A DNA stretch of 64,000 bases from Thermomonas sp. (GTDB lineage: Bacteria > Pseudomonadota > Gammaproteobacteria > Xanthomonadales > Xanthomonadaceae), in NCBI RefSeq assembly GCF_029945965.1, contig NZ_JAQSDO010000012.1:196314-260313 (forward strand), read 5' to 3'. This document shows, piece after piece, positions 37,503 to 46,075 of this stretch. A program made the translations under genes and the position numbers. The notes beneath the pieces were generated by a model. It made no database searches. It had not been told where the DNA came from and saw only the letters and a program-made list of their open reading frames with translations. How positions within the stretch are numbered: position 1 is the stretch's first letter; the number at the start of each line of letters is the position of its first letter.

Positions 37503-38338
37503 GGTGCGGCTTCCACGCGAGGCCGCCATTCGCGGCAATGCGCCGGCACGATGCGCACGTGGGGCGCACTGCACTGCAGGACATGCAATTTGGCCAGCGT
37601 CGCGCGATAGGCGTCGGTGTCGCCAAGCCAGGCGGTGACAAGCACTGGAGGCGGTGTGTTATCGCGGATCGATTGGCTGGACCAGCTGGCGTCGGCGATC
37701 AAAAACACCGGACCGTGCGCATCGTGGAACAACAGGCCGAAGTGGCCTGCCGCATGCCCCGGCAATGCAACCAGCAACGCGCTGCCATCGCCGAACAGGT
37801 CATAGGCATCATCGAAGCCGTCGAACGGAGCCTCCAGCGACATGCGCTCGCAGTCCTCGAACCAGCGCAGGTTCGCTGCTTCGCGCGCGTCGAGCAAACG
37901 CGGCAACAGTCCCTTTCGCAACGCACCGAATCTCGAACGCGTGTGCAGGTCTTGCCAGGCCTCGCGCGCGCAAGCCATGCGCGCCTCGGGAAAATCGGCC
38001 AGCCCGCCGACATGGTCGCCGTGCATGTGCGAGATCACTACCCAACCAATTTCGGAAGGATCGATACCGTCCACCTTGAGTTGCGCTGCAAGCGATTGCG
38101 CGGGCTGCAGATGCACCGGCGTTGCCCATCGATAAAGGCGTTCGGGGAATGGCGTCGTGGCCGCGAGGAAATGTACCGAATAACCGGTGTCGAACAGCAA
38201 ATAACCGTGCTCGGGATGCCGCAGCAAAGCCACCAATGCAGGAAACTGGCAAGGCGTCAGCGACGCACCACGCCGCGTGGCCAATTCCGGATGCGTGCAA
38301 TACCCGGCTTCGTACAGCCGCCACTCAAGCGTGGTCAT
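37499..38338 (-). CDS. Metallo-beta-lactamase fold hydrolase
   Basis: 279 residues, cytoplasmic. The metal motif HxHxDH is intact (His104, His106, Asp108, His109 in SHMHGDHVGG). Later ligands are the His in ALPGHAAGHFG, the Asp in LIADASWSS and the His near the C-terminus in IVPAHCREW. It is closest in style to N-acyl-homoserine-lactonase and related lactonases/thioesterases. In this operon it may release or open an acyl intermediate. The start at 38338 (MTTLEWRLYEAG) lies 14 bp inside the end of the SDR gene. Confidence 0.87.
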   Translation of the reverse strand: MTTLEWRLYEAGYCTHPELATRRGASLTPCQFPALVALLRHPEHGYLLFDTGYSVHFLAATTPFPERLYRWATPVHLQPAQSLAAQLKVDGIDPSEIGWVVISHMHGDHVGGLADFPEARMACAREAWQDLHTRSRFGALRKGLLPRLLDAREAANLRWFEDCERMSLEAPFDGFDDAYDLFGDGSALLVALPGHAAGHFGLLFHDAHGPVFLIADASWSSQSIRDNTPPPVLVTAWLGDTDAYRATLAKLHVLQCSAPHVRIVPAHCREWRPRVEAAP

Positions 38339-39320
38339 GGGTCTTCCACCATCGCGCGTAGCGAGCCAGGCCGGCATCAATCCCCATGCTCGGCGCGTAC
38401 TGCAGTTCGCGCGTTGCACGGCTGATGTCCAAGGTCTGCGAGTAGCCGATCACGCCGACACCGTAGCGTGTCAGGCGCGGTTCCGGGCAACCTTTGCGCA
38501 GGTGCGCCAAGCGTTCCGAGAACGCCGCGATTGCCAGCACCGGCATGCGCGGCAAGGGGACGAGCCTTGGGTGCAGTCCCAATGCATCAAACAGTTGCTC
38601 CAGCAATTCACGCACGCGGATCGGGGTGCCATTGCTGACGTTGTAGGCGCGCCCGTTGCCGAGCAAATCGGCGTCCACGCAATGCGCCACCAGCCCGGCC
38701 AGGTTGTCGACGTGGGTGACGTCGATCAATGCGCGGCCAGCATCGACCAGCGGGAACCAGCCACGCGCGGCCAATGCCAGCAGGCGCGGCAGGATCGCGC
38801 GGTCGCCCTCGCCGAATACTGCGCGTGGCCGCAGGATGACAGTCTGCAGCTGGCCGTCAGACGCGTCGCGCACCCGGCATTCGGAATCCCATTTGCTGCG
38901 CGCGTACTCGGTGATCCAGTGTCGTGGCGGCTGGAAGTCCTCGCCCACGTCGAACTGGTCCCGGAAACGGAAATAGATGCTGGGCGAGCCCATGTGCACG
39001 AAGCGGCGCACGCACTGGCGCCGCGCCGCATCCAGCAGGCGTTCGGTGCCCACGACATTGGCCTTGCGGAACGCTTCAACATGCCCCCAAGGCGATGACA
39101 GCGCCGCACAATGAACCACTACATCGCAGCCTGCAAGCACAGCATCCAGCGGATCGTCTGCCAGGTCTGCGGGCATCACGCAGGCAACCACGCCATCCAG
39201 CGTGCGCATCCTGGCCGCATCACGCCCGGTCGCCACGACCCGGTGGCCATCGGTCGCCAACCGCCGTGCAACATGTGCACCGATGAAACCGGACGCACCG
39301 GTCACCAGGATCCGCGCCAT
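38325..39320 (-). CDS. Extended SDR, OleD/3beta-HSD-like NAD(P)-dependent reductase
   Basis: 331 residues. The N-terminal nucleotide loop is GASGFIG (Gly8, Gly11, Gly14) and the catalytic pair is Tyr139-x3-Lys143 (EYARSKWDSE). A Ser is correctly placed in GSPSIYF. Conserved positions LRPRAVFGEGD and the late CPEPRLTRYGVGVIGYSQTLD (in part PEPRLTRYGV) match OleD-type and 3beta-hydroxysteroid dehydrogenases. OleD reduces the beta-keto acid made by OleA. Starting one base after the ketosynthase gene supports the same sequence of steps here. Confidence 0.87.
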   Translation of the reverse strand: MARILVTGASGFIGAHVARRLATDGHRVVATGRDAARMRTLDGVVACVMPADLADDPLDAVLAGCDVVVHCAALSSPWGHVEAFRKANVVGTERLLDAARRQCVRRFVHMGSPSIYFRFRDQFDVGEDFQPPRHWITEYARSKWDSECRVRDASDGQLQTVILRPRAVFGEGDRAILPRLLALAARGWFPLVDAGRALIDVTHVDNLAGLVAHCVDADLLGNGRAYNVSNGTPIRVRELLEQLFDALGLHPRLVPLPRMPVLAIAAFSERLAHLRKGCPEPRLTRYGVGVIGYSQTLDISRATRELQYAPSMGIDAGLARYARWWKTHDHA

Positions 39321-39321
39321 C

Positions 39322-40338
39322 TCAGTAACGCATCACTGCACCGGCGAACGACAGGCCAGCGCCGGAACCGAGCATCGCGAACAACTCGCCACGCTGCAGC
39401 TCGCCGTGTTTGATCGCGTGGTGTAGTGCCAACGGGATTGAGGCGGCCATCTGGTTGCCATGGGTCTGCAGGATCCGCACCAATCTGTCCGCCGGAATTC
39501 CAAGCGCGACCTGTAGATGATCCAACGCCTTAACGCTGGCCTGGTGCGGGATGATCCGGTCAAGCTGCTCCAGGCCGATGCCGGCGTTGGCAAACAATCG
39601 ATCCAGGAATGCCGGCAGCCGTTGCGCGGCGAGACGATAGGTGGCCCGCCCCGACATCTCGAACCGGGACGCGGCGGCGTGTATCTGGACATCGTCCTCG
39701 AACCGCACCCGGGTTCCGCCGGCCCGGATCTGGCAGAAGTCGGCGCCCTCGCAATGGGTTTCCATGTGCGTTCCAAGCAGGCATGACGCCTCGCCTGCAT
39801 CGGCTTGCGCCAGCACCACGGCAGCACCGCCGTCGCCAAACAGCGCCGCGGTATCGGTGTCGTCCCAGTTCAGTCCTGCGGACGCAATTTCGCCGGCGAC
39901 CAGCAAGACGCGTTTATAGCGTCCGGTTGCAATCGCCGACGCCACCAGGTCCAGCGCCACCAGGAAGCCCAGGCAGGTTGCATTGATGTCGAATGCGGGA
40001 ATCCCGCTACCCTGCAGTCCCAGCTGGCGCTGCACCAGGGCGGCGGTACACGGGATGGCCTGCTCCGGCACCCCGGACACGCCGATGATCGCGTCCATGT
40101 CCGCCGCCTGCAGGCCGGCACGCTGCAATGCCGCCTGCGCCGCTTGCGCGGCCATCCACGAAGCGGGTTCGTCCGGACCGGCAAACTGGCGATAGGCGAT
40201 GCCGACGTGGCGTTGCGTCCAGCCTGTCGGCTTGGCCCAACGTTGGTCGAACGACGTGGATTCAATACGCTGCGAAGGGACGTATTCACCAGTCCCGAGA
40301 ATACGCAACGGGATCGCAGGGAGATGCGGAAGATCCAT
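39322..40338 (-). CDS. Beta-ketoacyl synthase III (FabH/OleA-like)
   Basis: 338 residues from the ATG at 40338. A thiolase-fold condensing enzyme with an intact Cys-His-Asn triad: Cys122 (NATCLGFL), His265 (PHQASVK) and Asn295 (HGNQMAAS). FabH condenses acetyl-CoA with malonyl-ACP; related secondary enzymes (OleA, PqsD, CerJ) use other acyl donors or acceptors. The residues around Cys122 differ from housekeeping FabH (ACAGF), which suggests a specialised role. It is the first gene of the six-gene operon and so commits the pathway. The upstream 96 bp to the ada-like stop should hold the promoter. Confidence 0.87.
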   Translation of the reverse strand: MDLPHLPAIPLRILGTGEYVPSQRIESTSFDQRWAKPTGWTQRHVGIAYRQFAGPDEPASWMAAQAAQAALQRAGLQAADMDAIIGVSGVPEQAIPCTAALVQRQLGLQGSGIPAFDINATCLGFLVALDLVASAIATGRYKRVLLVAGEIASAGLNWDDTDTAALFGDGGAAVVLAQADAGEASCLLGTHMETHCEGADFCQIRAGGTRVRFEDDVQIHAAASRFEMSGRATYRLAAQRLPAFLDRLFANAGIGLEQLDRIIPHQASVKALDHLQVALGIPADRLVRILQTHGNQMAASIPLALHHAIKHGELQRGELFAMLGSGAGLSFAGAVMRY

Positions 40339-40434
40339 GCACGGACGCCTGGAAACGATGCAGCAAGCGTGTTCGCTTCGCCCTGAAGAGGCAAGCACGG
40401 GCTGCATAGATTCCTGGCGACGCTACATGACGGC

Positions 40435-41328
40435 TCAGGCGCGGGTTTGCGGCGAATCCGGATTCCTGAGCTGCGCCTCACGTTCCAGCAGCTCGCGCTT
40501 GCGCGCCACGCCCCAGCGATAGCCTGAAAGTGCCCCGTCACTGCGCACCACGCGATGGCAGGGAATCGCCACTGCCAGCGTGTTCGCGGCGCACGCAGCC
40601 GCCACCGCGCGCACCGAACGTGGCGATCCAATGGCTTCGGCGATCTGGGCATAGCTGGCGGTCTGGCCAGCCGGGATTTGTCGGAGCGCCTGCCACACGC
40701 GTTGCTGGAACGCGGTGCCGCGCACGTCCAGAGGCAAGTCGATTCCGATATTAGGTACTTCTATCAGTCCCACCACGCGTGCGACGAGTCGTTCGAAGGC
40801 GGTATCGCCACCAACCAGTTCCGCGCATGGAAAGCGATCCTGCAGTTCGTGCAGCAACGCATCCGCATCGTCGCCCAGCGCGATCGCACACACGCCCTTG
40901 TCGCTGCACGCAACCAGGATCGCACCCAGCGAACATTGCCCGACTGCGAACATGATCCGTGCATCCATGCCGCCCGCGCGGTACTGACGCGGTTGCATGC
41001 CGAGCATGGCGTCGGCCTGTTCGTAGAAGCGGCTGTTGGCGTTGTAGCCGGCATCGAAAATCGCATCGGTCACGCTGCCGCTTCCGGTTGCCAGCCGCGC
41101 GCGCACTGCATTCGCGCGATGGGCGTCGGCATAGGCCTTGGGGGTCAACCCGATGACGGCCTTGAACACGCGATGGAAATGATGCGGACTGAGACATGCG
41201 GTGCTGGCGAGCTCGTCCAGCGATGGCGCCTGTAGCGCGGCTTCGATTCGCCTGCACGCTTCCTCCACCAATGCGGCATGCCGCTTCAATACATCGGTGG
41301 AAGGATCGGGCTTCGTCTTGGCGCTCAT
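40435..41328 (-). CDS. Ada-like regulator/O6-methylguanine-DNA methyltransferase lacking the N-terminal zinc domain
   Basis: 297 residues. Residues about 10-105 form an AraC-type helix-turn-helix region (ACLSPHHFHRVFKAVIGLTP). Residues about 125-285 form the Ogt domain with the acceptor Cys257 in PCHRV. E. coli Ada has 354 residues with a zinc-bound Cys that senses methylphosphotriesters; that domain is missing, so the protein repairs O6-methylguanine and may regulate without the usual switch. alkB lies 91 bp upstream on the same strand. A start at 41328 was chosen (MSAKTKPDPS). Confidence 0.9.
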   Translation of the reverse strand: MSAKTKPDPSTDVLKRHAALVEEACRRIEAALQAPSLDELASTACLSPHHFHRVFKAVIGLTPKAYADAHRANAVRARLATGSGSVTDAIFDAGYNANSRFYEQADAMLGMQPRQYRAGGMDARIMFAVGQCSLGAILVACSDKGVCAIALGDDADALLHELQDRFPCAELVGGDTAFERLVARVVGLIEVPNIGIDLPLDVRGTAFQQRVWQALRQIPAGQTASYAQIAEAIGSPRSVRAVAAACAANTLAVAIPCHRVVRSDGALSGYRWGVARKRELLEREAQLRNPDSPQTRA

Positions 41329-41419
41329 TGCGATGTCACCGTGGTGATCTGACGCCACTCTAGCGAGGCGCGCCGGTGCACACACTCCGGATCTTGCGAT
41401 TCATCTGGCTGCGCTGCGT

Positions 41420-42064
41420 TCATTTCACCTTGCGAAAGGTCAGGTTGATCCGCCGGGTGCCCAGTAGTTCATGCGTGCCATCCTTCACCGGCAGCACGCC
41501 ATGGAAGCGCATGCGATCCACGCCGCCCCACACCACTATGTCGCCATGCGCGAGCGGCACCCGCAGCGTCTTGTCGCCACGGGCGAATCCGCCAAACAGG
41601 AATGTGGCCAGCAGGCCGAGAGAGACCGACACGATCGGCGCGACGCGGTCGTCCTCGTCGCGATCCTGGTGCAAAGTCAGGCGCGTGCCCGGCGTATAGC
41701 GATTGACCAGGCAGGCATCCGGCACGTAGCCGGGAAAGCCGGCCGCATCCGCGGCATCGGCGGCCAGTTGCAGAAACGCCGTGGACATCGGCGGCCATGC
41801 TCGTCCGCTATCCGGGTCGCGCGGATCATAACGATAGCCGCGGCGGTCGCTGCACCAACCGAATGGCCCGCAATTGGTCATCGCCACCGACATGCTGCGG
41901 CCGCCCGGCGTGACCAGTTGGCGGAATGGCGCCGATTGCTGGATATGTTCGATGTCGGCAAGCAGCGCAGGCACAACTGGCAATGCAAATCCGTGCAGCA
42001 CACATGCCTGCGGGCCGAGCTCCGTGCGCGTGCCTATCGCCTGCGCTGCGAACAGATCCTGCAT
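41420..42064 (-). CDS. alkB: DNA oxidative demethylase AlkB
   Basis: 214 residues, like E. coli AlkB. An Fe(II)/2-oxoglutarate dioxygenase that reverses N1-methyladenine and N3-methylcytosine. Iron ligands are His132, Asp134 (LHQDRDEDD) and His188 (RFHGVLP). The 2-oxoglutarate-binding Arg205 and substrate-side Arg211 are in RRINLTFRKVK. Motif NRYTPGTRLTLH matches the family. Its ATG overlaps the TAA of the heme O synthase gene (TAATG), so this repair gene is translationally coupled to the oxidase locus. Confidence 0.95.
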   Translation of the reverse strand: MQDLFAAQAIGTRTELGPQACVLHGFALPVVPALLADIEHIQQSAPFRQLVTPGGRSMSVAMTNCGPFGWCSDRRGYRYDPRDPDSGRAWPPMSTAFLQLAADAADAAGFPGYVPDACLVNRYTPGTRLTLHQDRDEDDRVAPIVSVSLGLLATFLFGGFARGDKTLRVPLAHGDIVVWGGVDRMRFHGVLPVKDGTHELLGTRRINLTFRKVK

Positions 42065-43014
42065 TAGCCAGCCGGCACGAACCCCACGCCAGCCGCAGGC
42101 TGCAGGAACGGCAACAACCAGTGGTCGAGCAGCAGGAACGCGAACAGCGCCATCAGGTAGATGATCGAATACTTGAAGGTGCGCATCGCGAAGAATTCAT
42201 CCGGTGGATCCAGCAGCTTCCACGCATACCAGAGGAAGCCTGCGTCCAGCACCAGCGCGCCGGCGAGATAGAAGTTACCGCTCATCATTGTCGCCCACGG
42301 CAACACGGTGGCGACCACCAGCAGAACCGTGTACAGCAGGATCTGCCAGCGCGTGTAACTCACGCCATGGGTGACCGGCAGCATCGGCACCAGCGCGCGT
42401 GCGTAATCGGCGCGACGGAAGATCGCCAGCGCCCAGAAATGTGGCGGCGTCCACACAAAGATGATCAGCACCAGCAGTAGCGCGTATTCCCAATCATGCG
42501 GGCCCTGCATGTTGGTGACCGCGGCCCAGCCCAGCAGCGGCGGCGCCGCGCCGGCAATGCCGCCGATCACGATGTTCTGCGGCGTCGCCCGCTTCAGGAA
42601 CTTCGTATAGACCACCGCATAACCGATCAGCGAGGCGAAGGTCAGCCAGGCGGTGATCTGGTTGACGCCCAGCACCAGCACCAGCATCGAAGCGGTCGCT
42701 AGCACCAGCGCGAAGACCAGCGCCTGTCGCACTGTCAGTGTCCCGGACACCAGCGGCCGCCATGAAGTGCGTGCCATGTTGGCGTCGATCCGCGCATCCA
42801 GGATCTGGTTGATCGCCGCCGCGCTGGCTGCAGCCAGCCAGATACCGAGCGTGCCGAGCACGGATTCGCGCAGCGGCGGCAATCCGGGCACCGCCAGGAA
42901 CATGCCGATCACCGCAGTGAACACGATCAGCGCGACCACGCGCGGTTTGGTCAGGCTCCAGTAATGGCGGATCACGCTTGGGTTGGGGCTTACATTTGGG
43001 CTTGCGTTGGCCAT
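42064..43014 (-). CDS. ctaB: Protoheme IX farnesyltransferase (heme O synthase)
   Basis: 316 residues with about nine membrane segments. A UbiA-family prenyltransferase that adds the farnesyl group to heme B. The first Asp-rich motif is [20 protein letters not shown] (DxxxD, quoted up to 20) and the second is in the loop after [17 protein letters not shown]. It begins 4 bp after ctaA, which converts heme O to heme A. Also named cyoE. It ends with the alkB start. Confidence 0.95.
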   Translation of the reverse strand: MANASPNVSPNPSVIRHYWSLTKPRVVALIVFTAVIGMFLAVPGLPPLRESVLGTLGIWLAAASAAAINQILDARIDANMARTSWRPLVSGTLTVRQALVFALVLATASMLVLVLGVNQITAWLTFASLIGYAVVYTKFLKRATPQNIVIGGIAGAAPPLLGWAAVTNMQGPHDWEYALLLVLIIFVWTPPHFWALAIFRRADYARALVPMLPVTHGVSYTRWQILLYTVLLVVATVLPWATMMSGNFYLAGALVLDAGFLWYAWKLLDPPDEFFAMRTFKYSIIYLMALFAFLLLDHWLLPFLQPAAGVGFVPAG

Positions 43015-43018
43015 GGCG

Positions 43019-44188
43019 TCAGTCCGGCGCCCGCACGCGCGCCAGCAAGGTCACCAGCACGAACAGCAATGCGGTCGCACCCGCGTTGTGCGCAACCGCC
43101 ACCTGCAGTGGCAACGAAAGCATCACATTGGCGATGCCAAGGCCGACTTGAGTCAGCAGCAGGCCCAGCAACAGACCACCCCACCCACGCAGGCCAGGAT
43201 TGCGCAGCATGCGCAGGGACACCGCCAGCAAGTGGCCGAATACCAGTATCGCCATCAACCGATGTGCTTGCTGGATCGCGATGCGCGCCGCGTTGTCGAG
43301 CACACCGCCTTCGTAGTCGACGCCAATGCCACGCCAGAGCACGAAGCCTTCGCGGAAATCAGTTACGGGCCACCACGCGCCGGCACATTTCGGATATTCC
43401 GGACCACAAGCCAATGCGGCGTAATTCGCGCTGGTCCAACCGCCAAGTGCGATCTGGATCGCGAGCAGAACGATGCCAATGATCAGCAGGATGCGCAGCT
43501 TTGGAGCATCGGCAATGCGAATCGGGAGGTTGGTGGCGCGCCACGCCATCCAGGTCAGCAAGGAGAACGTCAGCAAGCCACCGAGCAAATGCGCCATCAC
43601 CACGATGGGTTTGAGCAGCCAGGTCACCGTCCACATGCCAAGCAGGGCCTGGAAGATGATGACCGCCAGCGTAAGCGTGCTGGCGCGGGAGAGATCCGTG
43701 TTCGACCAGCGCAGCACGCCGACCAGCAATAGCAATTCGGCGCCAATGGCCAGCCCGGATGCCGCGCCATGCAGCCCGCGCATATAGAGCGGAATCGCCA
43801 ATGCGACTGCCATCGACGCACCAATGACCTGCAGCCAACCCTGCGGCCGCTTGCGCGTGGCCAGCAAGGCCAGGATGAGCACCAGCACGCCAAGCGAACC
43901 GGCAATCATGCGATGAAACTGTTCGCGCCAGGCCTTGCTTGGATCGACTGGACGGATCGCGATCGCGGCATGGTCCACGACCTGCCCGGCAGCGGTCGGC
44001 CATGCCACCTTGCCGTAACAGGTCGGCCAGTCCGGGCAGCTCAAGCCGGCATTGGACAGCCGCACGAAGGCACCGAACACGATCACGCAGGCCGCCAGCG
44101 CCACCGCCAGCCATGCAATGCGATGGAAGTGCCGGTACACCGACGGACGTGGGAGTGTTTGGTAGGTATTCGAGGTCATGCCACTCAT
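43019..44188 (-). CDS. ctaA: Heme A synthase, COX15/CtaA family
   Basis: 389 residues, eight membrane segments. It hydroxylates heme O to heme A for the aa3 oxidase. N-terminal [21 protein letters not shown] with a conserved Cys pair, the heme-ligand histidines in [13 protein letters not shown] and [10 protein letters not shown], and [15 protein letters not shown] and [10 protein letters not shown] in the second half. The ATG at 44188 is followed by a second in-frame ATG three codons later. It starts 6 bp after the thioredoxin-like gene. Confidence 0.94.
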   Translation of the reverse strand: MSGMTSNTYQTLPRPSVYRHFHRIAWLAVALAACVIVFGAFVRLSNAGLSCPDWPTCYGKVAWPTAAGQVVDHAAIAIRPVDPSKAWREQFHRMIAGSLGVLVLILALLATRKRPQGWLQVIGASMAVALAIPLYMRGLHGAASGLAIGAELLLLVGVLRWSNTDLSRASTLTLAVIIFQALLGMWTVTWLLKPIVVMAHLLGGLLTFSLLTWMAWRATNLPIRIADAPKLRILLIIGIVLLAIQIALGGWTSANYAALACGPEYPKCAGAWWPVTDFREGFVLWRGIGVDYEGGVLDNAARIAIQQAHRLMAILVFGHLLAVSLRMLRNPGLRGWGGLLLGLLLTQVGLGIANVMLSLPLQVAVAHNAGATALLFVLVTLLARVRAPD

Positions 44189-44194
44189 CGCCGA

Positions 44195-44806
44195 TCAATT
44201 CACCTTCAGCAGTCGCGAAAGATCCGTGCGCAGGTCGCCCGGATCGAAGCCCGGAGCGTAGCGCAAGACCACGAATCCGTTCGGATCCACCAACCAGGCC
44301 GCGTCATGGCCTGTCGCGCGATTGGCATTGGCCTTGTTATTCGCATGCTTGCCGCGTGGCAGTTGCGCAGGCAGCACCGCATCGACGCGCACGACATGTA
44401 CCTCGCGCGGCATGGCGGTACCTGCCGGCGAAGCACCCACCCACAGCACATGCACGCGGTCTGCATCCTTGCCCATCAGCCGCCACACGGTATCGATCTC
44501 ATGCAGCAGTTCTCTGCACTCGCCACTGCGTGCGCCATCACATTCGCGAGGCGCGACCACGATCCGCCATATGCGCGGCTCGTCGACCCAGCGATACGCG
44601 ACCCCATTCGCAAGCGTCGGCGCGTATTCCCGCAGGTCGCCATAGGGCTGCAGCATTTCGCCATTGTTCTTCGAACCCTCCGGCCGCCAGCCGGAGAACC
44701 GCAGCAAGCCGGCCACCAGCATGCCGCCGAAGAACAGCACGAAGATCGCGATCAGCATGCCGCGATTGTGGCTACGCGCCTTGTCGGGATCCTGGCCCAT
44801 CATCAT
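44195..44806 (-). CDS. Membrane-anchored thioredoxin-like protein in the oxidase assembly locus
   Basis: 203 residues with one N-terminal membrane anchor (MLIAIFVLFFGGMLVAGLL) and a soluble domain facing the periplasm. The domain has a thioredoxin/Sco-like pattern (RIWRIVVAPREC, VHVLWVGASP, then DAAWLVDPNGFVVLRYAPGF) but no CxxxC copper site; only two Cys occur (in ECDGARSGEC, quoted partly). It likely assists oxidase maturation, by location between SURF1 and ctaA. The ATG at 44806 overlaps the SURF1 stop as ATGA; a further in-frame ATG at 44818 exists. Family members are usually labelled hypothetical. Confidence 0.75.
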   Translation of the reverse strand: MMMGQDPDKARSHNRGMLIAIFVLFFGGMLVAGLLRFSGWRPEGSKNNGEMLQPYGDLREYAPTLANGVAYRWVDEPRIWRIVVAPRECDGARSGECRELLHEIDTVWRLMGKDADRVHVLWVGASPAGTAMPREVHVVRVDAVLPAQLPRGKHANNKANANRATGHDAAWLVDPNGFVVLRYAPGFDPGDLRTDLSRLLKVN

Positions 44807-45570
44807 CGGGACTTCCATGCTTTCAACGTCAACACCACCGCAACCACCAGCACAGTGAAGGCCAACGCGAACCATTGCACCGCGTAACCCAGGTGACGAG
44901 CCGGCGTCAGCGTATTCGGCAGGATCACCAGGTCGCGCACACCCGGCACCAGCATGACCCCGGCATCATCCTTGTTGCGTGCGGGATCCAGTCGCAACAC
45001 GCGCGGGGAAATGCCTGCTGACAGTTTCAGCTCGCCTGCGATTGCAACCGGGTCGATGCGCGTCGCCAGCCAACGATGCGGACCTGACGCGGCCATCGCA
45101 TCGCCATGCAGCAGCCCGCTGGAAGGCGGTGGCGCCAGCAGTCCGCGCACCAGTTGTGCTCTACCGACCGGGCAACCGAACACCGGCATGTCGCGCTTGC
45201 CGTCCAGCGGCCACCAGCCTGCATCCAGCAACAGCGCCTGCACCCCATCATCCGGCAGCAGCACGCAGTACATGCGCAGGCCGGGCTTGCCATCCTGGAT
45301 CTGGTTGTCCAGCCATAGCGTGGCATTGGCCATGGCACCGCTGCCCATCGCCCAGTCGTAGGCTTGCGCACGCGCCGTGCTGGAGGCCAGCAGCAGCGGT
45401 TGCACCGACTGCGGCTTCAGTGCCTGCACGGCAGCGTCGAGCTTCGCCTGCTTTTCGTGCATGCGGTCGAGCTGCCAACGGCCCAGCCATGCAAACAACA
45501 CGATGGTTGCAACGGCGAGCACCCAGCCGATGACCATTCCAAAACGCCGGGGACGACTCACGGCTGCCAT
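44803..45570 (-). CDS. SURF1 family cytochrome oxidase assembly protein
   Basis: 255 residues. Two membrane segments at the ends (IGWVLAVATIVLFAWLGRWQ and WFALAFTVLVVAVVLTL) flank a periplasmic domain. The SURF1 signature is present: LGRWQLDR near residue 30 and ending GYAVQWFALA. It helps insert heme A into subunit I. The start at 45570 was chosen; another Met lies 33 bases downstream. It is divergent from the DUF2909 gene with a 42-bp gap and forms an operon with the next three genes. Confidence 0.9.
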   Translation of the reverse strand: MAAVSRPRRFGMVIGWVLAVATIVLFAWLGRWQLDRMHEKQAKLDAAVQALKPQSVQPLLLASSTARAQAYDWAMGSGAMANATLWLDNQIQDGKPGLRMYCVLLPDDGVQALLLDAGWWPLDGKRDMPVFGCPVGRAQLVRGLLAPPPSSGLLHGDAMAASGPHRWLATRIDPVAIAGELKLSAGISPRVLRLDPARNKDDAGVMLVPGVRDLVILPNTLTPARHLGYAVQWFALAFTVLVVAVVLTLKAWKSR

Positions 45571-45612
45571 AATGGGCACACGCCACATCGGGTCCGCATC
45601 GCGGAAATGTCC

Positions 45613-45840
45613 ATGAACGATTCGCTGAAAACCCTGCTCATCGTCGGTGTCCTGATTCTCATTCTGTGGAACCTCGGCGCCGGCCTGTACTACATGCTGG
45701 TCGACAAGGGCCAGACCAAGCGCACCGTGAATTCATTGACCAAGCGCATCGCGTTGTCGGTGGCACTGATCCTGTTCGTGACCTTGGCCATCTGGATGGG
45801 CTGGATCACCCCCCATGGCATCGGCAGCAATCCCGGCTGA
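45613..45840 (+). CDS. DUF2909/twin-transmembrane small protein
   Basis: 75 residues with two membrane helices (LLIVGVLILILWNLGAGLYYML and ALSVALILFVTLAIWMGW), separated by a basic loop DKGQTKRTVNSLTKRIA. This is the DUF2909 family, common next to cytochrome c oxidase genes in gammaproteobacteria. It is the only plus-strand gene of the locus. An ATG at 45607 lies two codons upstream; GGAA precedes 45613 at a good distance. A terminator follows the stop. Confidence 0.8.
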   Translation: MNDSLKTLLIVGVLILILWNLGAGLYYMLVDKGQTKRTVNSLTKRIALSVALILFVTLAIWMGWITPHGIGSNPG

Positions 45841-45869
45841 CGCAACATCGATCGGGTTTCAATCGCGAA

Positions 45870-45899
45870 GGCCGGCATTGCCGGTCATTTTTCTTTTCC
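45870..45899 (+). terminator. Intrinsic terminator after the DUF2909 gene
   Basis: A 7-bp stem GGCCGGC/GCCGGTC (one G-U) with a 3-base loop, followed by ATTTTTCTTTT. It lies 29 bp past the stop. Confidence 0.7.
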
Positions 45900-45990
45900 T
45901 GTCCGGCACTACGCAAATAGTCCGCGAGTATCTGGTGTTCCGGGAACCCCGTATTGGCAATCTGGACGATGCGCTGGCTAGGCGCAGCAA

Positions 45991-46036
45991 GCGCGCAAAG
46001 CGGAGTTGACTGACGCGTCAATGAGCATTTGCGCGC
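45991..46036. other. Nested inverted repeat downstream of ctaE
   Basis: A perfect 9-bp inverted repeat GCGCGCAAA/TTTGCGCGC (45991-45999 and 46028-46036) surrounds a perfect 10-bp palindrome TGACGCGTCA (46011-46020). It lies 40 bp past the ctaE stop. It could be an RNA structure protecting the ctaE transcript end, or a protein-binding site. No T tract makes a terminator role weak. Confidence 0.4.
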
Positions 46037-46075
46037 GCCTCTGCAACAACGCCAGCCCGAGTCCAGGAAGCCGAA

